Source: Pilatotrama ljubarskyi
Taxonomy: Eukaryota; Basidiomycota; Agaricomycetes; Polyporales; Polyporaceae
Assembly: GCA_022385805.1 (NCBI GenBank)
Contig: MU277678.1
Span: forward strand, 104,398-168,397
Direction: 5' to 3'
DNA: 64,000 bases
Under the pieces are notes generated by a model that ran no database searches, was not told where the DNA came from, and worked only from the letters and a program-made list of their open reading frames with translations. Shown here piece by piece: positions 60,773-64,000 of the stretch (the stretch's first letter is position 1; every line of letters starts with the position of its first letter). Position numbers and translations under genes: made by a program.

Positions 60773-62180
60773 CTACTTCTGCTCGCTCGAAGGGACGGGG
60801 GCGCGCCTCCGGTCGTACATTTCCTTGAAGGTAGCTCCCAGGACGTTGGGAAAGCGAGCGGTTGAATGTCGTAGGCGATGCAGAACGAAACGCTCGATCT
60901 TCTCCGGAGCTGCTTGAAGGTCGAAGCTATTCTTCTGCAGGACCACTTGCGTGAGTGCCAGATGCAGACGCTGACGGAACTGTGAGCTTACGGCTTCTGC
61001 TTGTCGCTTGGCACGAGCCTCGTCCCGCATTCTGTTCAGTTCTCGTCTGCGCTCCTCTTCCTTCTGCTTCCGATTCAAGCCGGAGTTCGGGGTAGATGCG
61101 CCAGGCTGTAGTGGACGGCAGTCAGCCACTACACTATATGGTAGACACGACGTAGCACATACCGTGCTCTTGAACAGCTCCGAGTATACAGACGAATCAA
61201 GCAAGTTGAGATCGGTTGAGGCACCAGCAGGCTTCCTCGTGCCCACTTGATTACTCGTAGGCGCAGGGGTGAGGGTCTCCTTCTTCTCCGTCGCAGCCAC
61301 GGCGGCCTTCGCTGCAGATGGCGTTGAAGGCGCCGTCGAGCCTGCGGTAGAGGGCTTGTTCTTCTTAATGGGCGGGAGCTTGCGCTTCTTCGGAAGGCTC
61401 GCCTCATCTGGGAGTTCGACAGGAAGTGCGGAGTTACTCCTCAAGCCCTGGTCCTGCACCTGGAGACGTTGGGATGAAGCCGGCACGGATGGTGGGAGCT
61501 TGCGTTCGTCTCTGAAGGCGATCTCCTTCTCCTCCTTCTCCTTCGCACTTTTCCCCTTGGTACCGGCCTTGCCGGCACCTGCCTTCCCGCTCTTCCCCTT
61601 CCCGGCCTTCTTGCTTGAGTAGTCCGGCTCTGGGTCAAAGTCGTCGTCGTCGGTCACCACGACCTCGGGGTCATCGAACTCCTCGTCTTCATCGTCTGTC
61701 CACACGACCTGCCTGCGAGGCTTCTTGCCCGGAGCCTTGCTCTTGGCGGACTTCGACTCCTTCGCCCGCGCCTTGCTCGAGGATGCCTGGGCATTAGACA
61801 GTCTCCGCTTGGACCCGGCAGCAGGAGACAGGGAGCGTGAGATAGTGGGTTGGGGTTCTGGTAGGAAGCGGGTATCCTCGATGTCGCCGTCGATGTCTAC
61901 CTCCACGTCGCCCTCCGCGTACTCGTCTCCCGAGTTCCCTGAAGCACCCCGACTGGCTCTCCGTGGCTTCTTCCGCCGCGGGACTGCAGCTGGCGGGCCA
62001 TGTGACGACTCTGGGGCATCCCCAGCGTCGTCTTCGTCGTCAGATTCGATCCTCTGTATGCGCCGTTTGGTCGGCCTGGACTCGGATGTCTGGTTGCGGG
62101 AAGCTACAGTGAGATGCACCAAGCACTCGACCCGCTGGACGCACGAGGTTCTGTTTGCTAATCTTTATTTTGAGTGACAT
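60773..62180 (-). CDS. Lys/Ser-rich acidic-basic protein, probably nuclear
   Basis: Three exons (62145-62180, then 60773-62089 minus a 57-base intron) give 431 residues. The ATG at 62180 gives MSLKIKISKQNL, spliced across a 55-base intron to TSESRPTKRRIQRIESDDED. The body alternates acidic and basic runs (RRQVVWTDDEDEEFDDPEVV; KAGKGKSGKAGAGKAGTKGK; KKRKLPPIKKNKPSTAGS). The best-structured part is C-terminal: DLNLLDSSVYSELFK, then a basic helix (NRKQKEEERRRELNRMRDEA) and QAAPEKIERFVLHRLRHSTA. I do not recognise the family. Charge pattern and nuclear-signal-like KKRK runs suggest a chromatin or nucleolar protein, which is inference. Confidence 0.65.
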
Positions 62181-62556
62181 GGCTGTTGCAGAGCAGGAGG
62201 GACCCTTAGAGGAGACAGAGAGGAAGCGGCGGGACTGAAGCAAAGTACTGACGGCAACTCGGAAGGCACAAGCCACAGCTGTGCCGCCAAGCGCCCACGG
62301 CAGTGCACGCGTCGCGTTACATCACACGTGACCGCATGTCACAACATACTGAACGCCCGACTGACTGGCAAGGTGCGATTCCGCTCTGTGATCTTGCGCA
62401 ATGCGAGCCGGAATCTGGAACTCGGAAGAAAGACGGAAAAACGAAAAATCATTGTTTGGGTTTAGGATCTGGCTAGGTAGGGTGATATGTAACAGATGTC
62501 CTTCACGGTCCGTGCAACGTTGTGTGTAGCCTCGAGAAACGCTCTCCAACCACCAT
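62181..62556. other. Intergenic region
   Basis: Promoter side of the Lys/Ser-rich protein gene and 3' flank of the secreted-protein gene. No supported gene. Confidence 0.5.
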
Positions 62557-63090
62557 TTACTGAACAATAATAGTGGTGTGCACGGTCTCGACACCTGGGA
62601 CAAGAGCCGCCTGCAGAGATCTGATCAGTTGCGGCTCGTCTACAGAAGCAGCTTCACCTACCCCGCCCAAAAAGAAGTGCGCCACGGAGAGCATAGCAGT
62701 GCCCTTCGGCATTGTCGCCGGAATTTGTACCGTATAGTTCTGGAAGCCAGCGGAAGAGCCACTGCCAGGCGTGAGCTGTGGGTCGTAATTGCCTTTGAAC
62801 AGCGGTGCACCGATGGAGCCGGAGGCTGCGGTAGTCTCGCAGTCTGAGGGGCACGTCTGCAGACCAATGACGACAGAGACGTCGCTAGGGCCAGACAGCC
62901 CTGGCTATAAAGACGGACAAGGTCGTCAGTCCATCCGCCGAGGAAGGAACTAATCACGTACCTTTTTCTCGACGTCGACAACGAGGTTGCTGCCCGCTGT
63001 GACCGTGGTGTTCGCAGAAGGCGCGAAGATGGTGATGCTCTGCGCCAGAGCGGAACCCGCGAGTGCAAGGAAGGCGAAGGCGAACTTCAT
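62557..63090 (-). CDS. Small secreted protein, agaricomycete type
   Basis: Three exons (62962-63090, 62662-62904, 62557-62610) give 141 residues. The ATG at 63090 opens a clear signal peptide (MKFAFAFLALAGSALA, then QSITIF). The mature part is FAPSANTTVTAGSNLVVDVE, a two-cysteine loop (GLQTCPSDCETTAASGS), LFKGNYDPQLTPGSGSSAGF and YTVQIPATMPKGTAMLSVAH followed by FFLGGAALVPGVETVHTTII and VQ. It looks like an immunoglobulin-like beta-sandwich, common among short secreted agaricomycete proteins of unknown role. The last intron (51 bases) is in phase and stop-free, so retention would add 17 residues without a frameshift. Confidence 0.75.
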
Positions 63091-63841
63091 GGCGTCTGGG
63101 TCAGGAAGCCAGGGTAGAGCGCGAGAAAGGAATGACAGGGAGGAAAGTGCACAAGAGAGGGCTCGTTGTGAGCTGTGGAGATCGCTTCAGCCCGTCGCCC
63201 TTATCCCTTATATCTGTACTCGTCCATGGCCAGGCGCTCATAGAGCAGGCGGTAACCATAGGCTGCGCACCCGCATCTCGTCGGCGTTGTGAGACCTGTC
63301 GCTCTACAGCTGGCAATTTAGCGGGTATAGGTCTTACGGTAGCATCGGGTTTCGCGGGTGTTTTTCTGCGATGCCGCAGGTGCTGTTGAGCCCCGATCTT
63401 GATTGATTCGGTCTTTCCGCGAGAGCGGCAAACAGCACCTTGGCTATGAGCGAGGGCGTTTGTGTACGTTATTCGCTATAGCCACAAGGCGGTACAAGAC
63501 TACCACTCCATCCTGTGATGATGACTTGCTAAGCTGGTCACTCACAGACAACTCGCGGACACCCCTCTTCTGCTGCGCTTCGGGCGCTCAACCTCTCAGC
63601 GGCCCCTTTGGCTCGGCGAGCAGATGGCCAGTTGTCTGGCAGAGGATCGTACACTCGATGCACGCCACTTCGCCTTATTGGGATTCGCAGCAGCGCGGCG
63701 TAGTATGCGGTGATGTAAATAGCAGAATAGAATCTGTGATATGAAAGAGTACTGGTCCAGCCAGGGATTACAGCTGCAGCTGAGCTGGTAGAGGCGGCGA
63801 GTGAGACTGTGACAGTCTGTGAGTAGTAAGTACAGTATATA
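63091..63841. other. Intergenic region
   Basis: Upstream flank of the secreted-protein gene. No gene supported; AT content rises toward the right end. Confidence 0.5.
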
Positions 63842-64000
63842 CAGTGACGGCCAAAAGTCATGCCCCACCCCCGGGTGGTGGTGCATGTAATACAATCCCT
63901 TTGGTGTCTCAACAAGATATGTATGTGCATAGTATACTGTGTGTGCAATATCTACAGCAATACAATTTCTAAGAGGTATCAGGGCACTTTTCAAGAGATA
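63842..64000 (+). mobile_element. Possible terminus of a Tc1/mariner-type element, cut by window end
   Basis: At 63842 the sequence CAGTGACGGCCAAAAGTCAT follows a TA dinucleotide. CAGTG...GGCCAAAAGT resembles terminal inverted repeats of Tc1-like elements, which insert at TA. It is followed by a GC-rich hairpin (CCACCC at 63865-63870, GGGTGG at 63873-63878). The partner repeat and any transposase lie outside the window, so this is tentative. Confidence 0.45.

Overview
The window looks like nuclear DNA of an agaricomycete fungus (Basidiomycota; a Polyporales-like wood-decay fungus is my guess). The reasons are the many 50-75 base GT-AG introns, the tight gene packing on both strands, and families typical of that class: a DUF6534-type membrane protein, tandem PhoD-type phosphatases, and class II aldolase/adducin paralogues. 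I identify about 28 protein genes. Most are conserved housekeeping genes. Exon structures were assembled by eye from splice signals and protein-family likeness; for seven genes the summed exon length is an exact multiple of three.

Layout. 0-5 kb: TOM40 (-) and a cytosolic HSP70 (+) diverge around a heat-shock promoter. 5-12.4 kb: two tandem PhoD-type phosphatase genes (-). 13-18 kb: two class II aldolase/adducin genes (-) with a C2H2 zinc-finger gene between them. 18.4-22.1 kb: a SWIM/RING protein (-) and a cis-prenyltransferase (+) diverge from 132 bases; the last intron of the SWIM gene holds a 1,023-base transposon-like element. 22.4-27.5 kb: a CCCH/coiled-coil protein and a coiled-coil membrane protein. 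28-31.3 kb: a Nur1/Mug154-family nuclear-rim protein and fructose-1,6-bisphosphatase. 31.6-39 kb: a four-finger C2H2 factor, a Pmp3-family protein with a long tail, and a secreted PNGase A-like protein. 39.3-49.6 kb: C1-tetrahydrofolate synthase, mitochondrial GrpE, mitochondrial PheRS, UBA3 and RCL1. 49.6-55.3 kb: NPR2, the splicing factor SLT11/RBM22, and a GCIP/CCNDBP1-family protein. 56-63.1 kb: a DUF6534-type protein, a fungal hypothetical, an acidic/basic nuclear-looking protein and a small secreted protein. The last 160 bases look like the start of a Tc1/mariner-type transposon that runs off the right edge.

Several products share themes. TOM40, HSP70 and GrpE act in mitochondrial protein import and folding, and PheRS and possibly C1-THF synthase are also mitochondrial. 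The genes are not arranged as an operon-like or biosynthetic cluster, and I see no defence system, CRISPR array, rRNA or tRNA. The most unusual feature is the transposon-like element in the SWIM gene: its target TA was part of the intron's TTAG acceptor, and the duplicated TA rebuilds a TAG acceptor on the far side of the insert.
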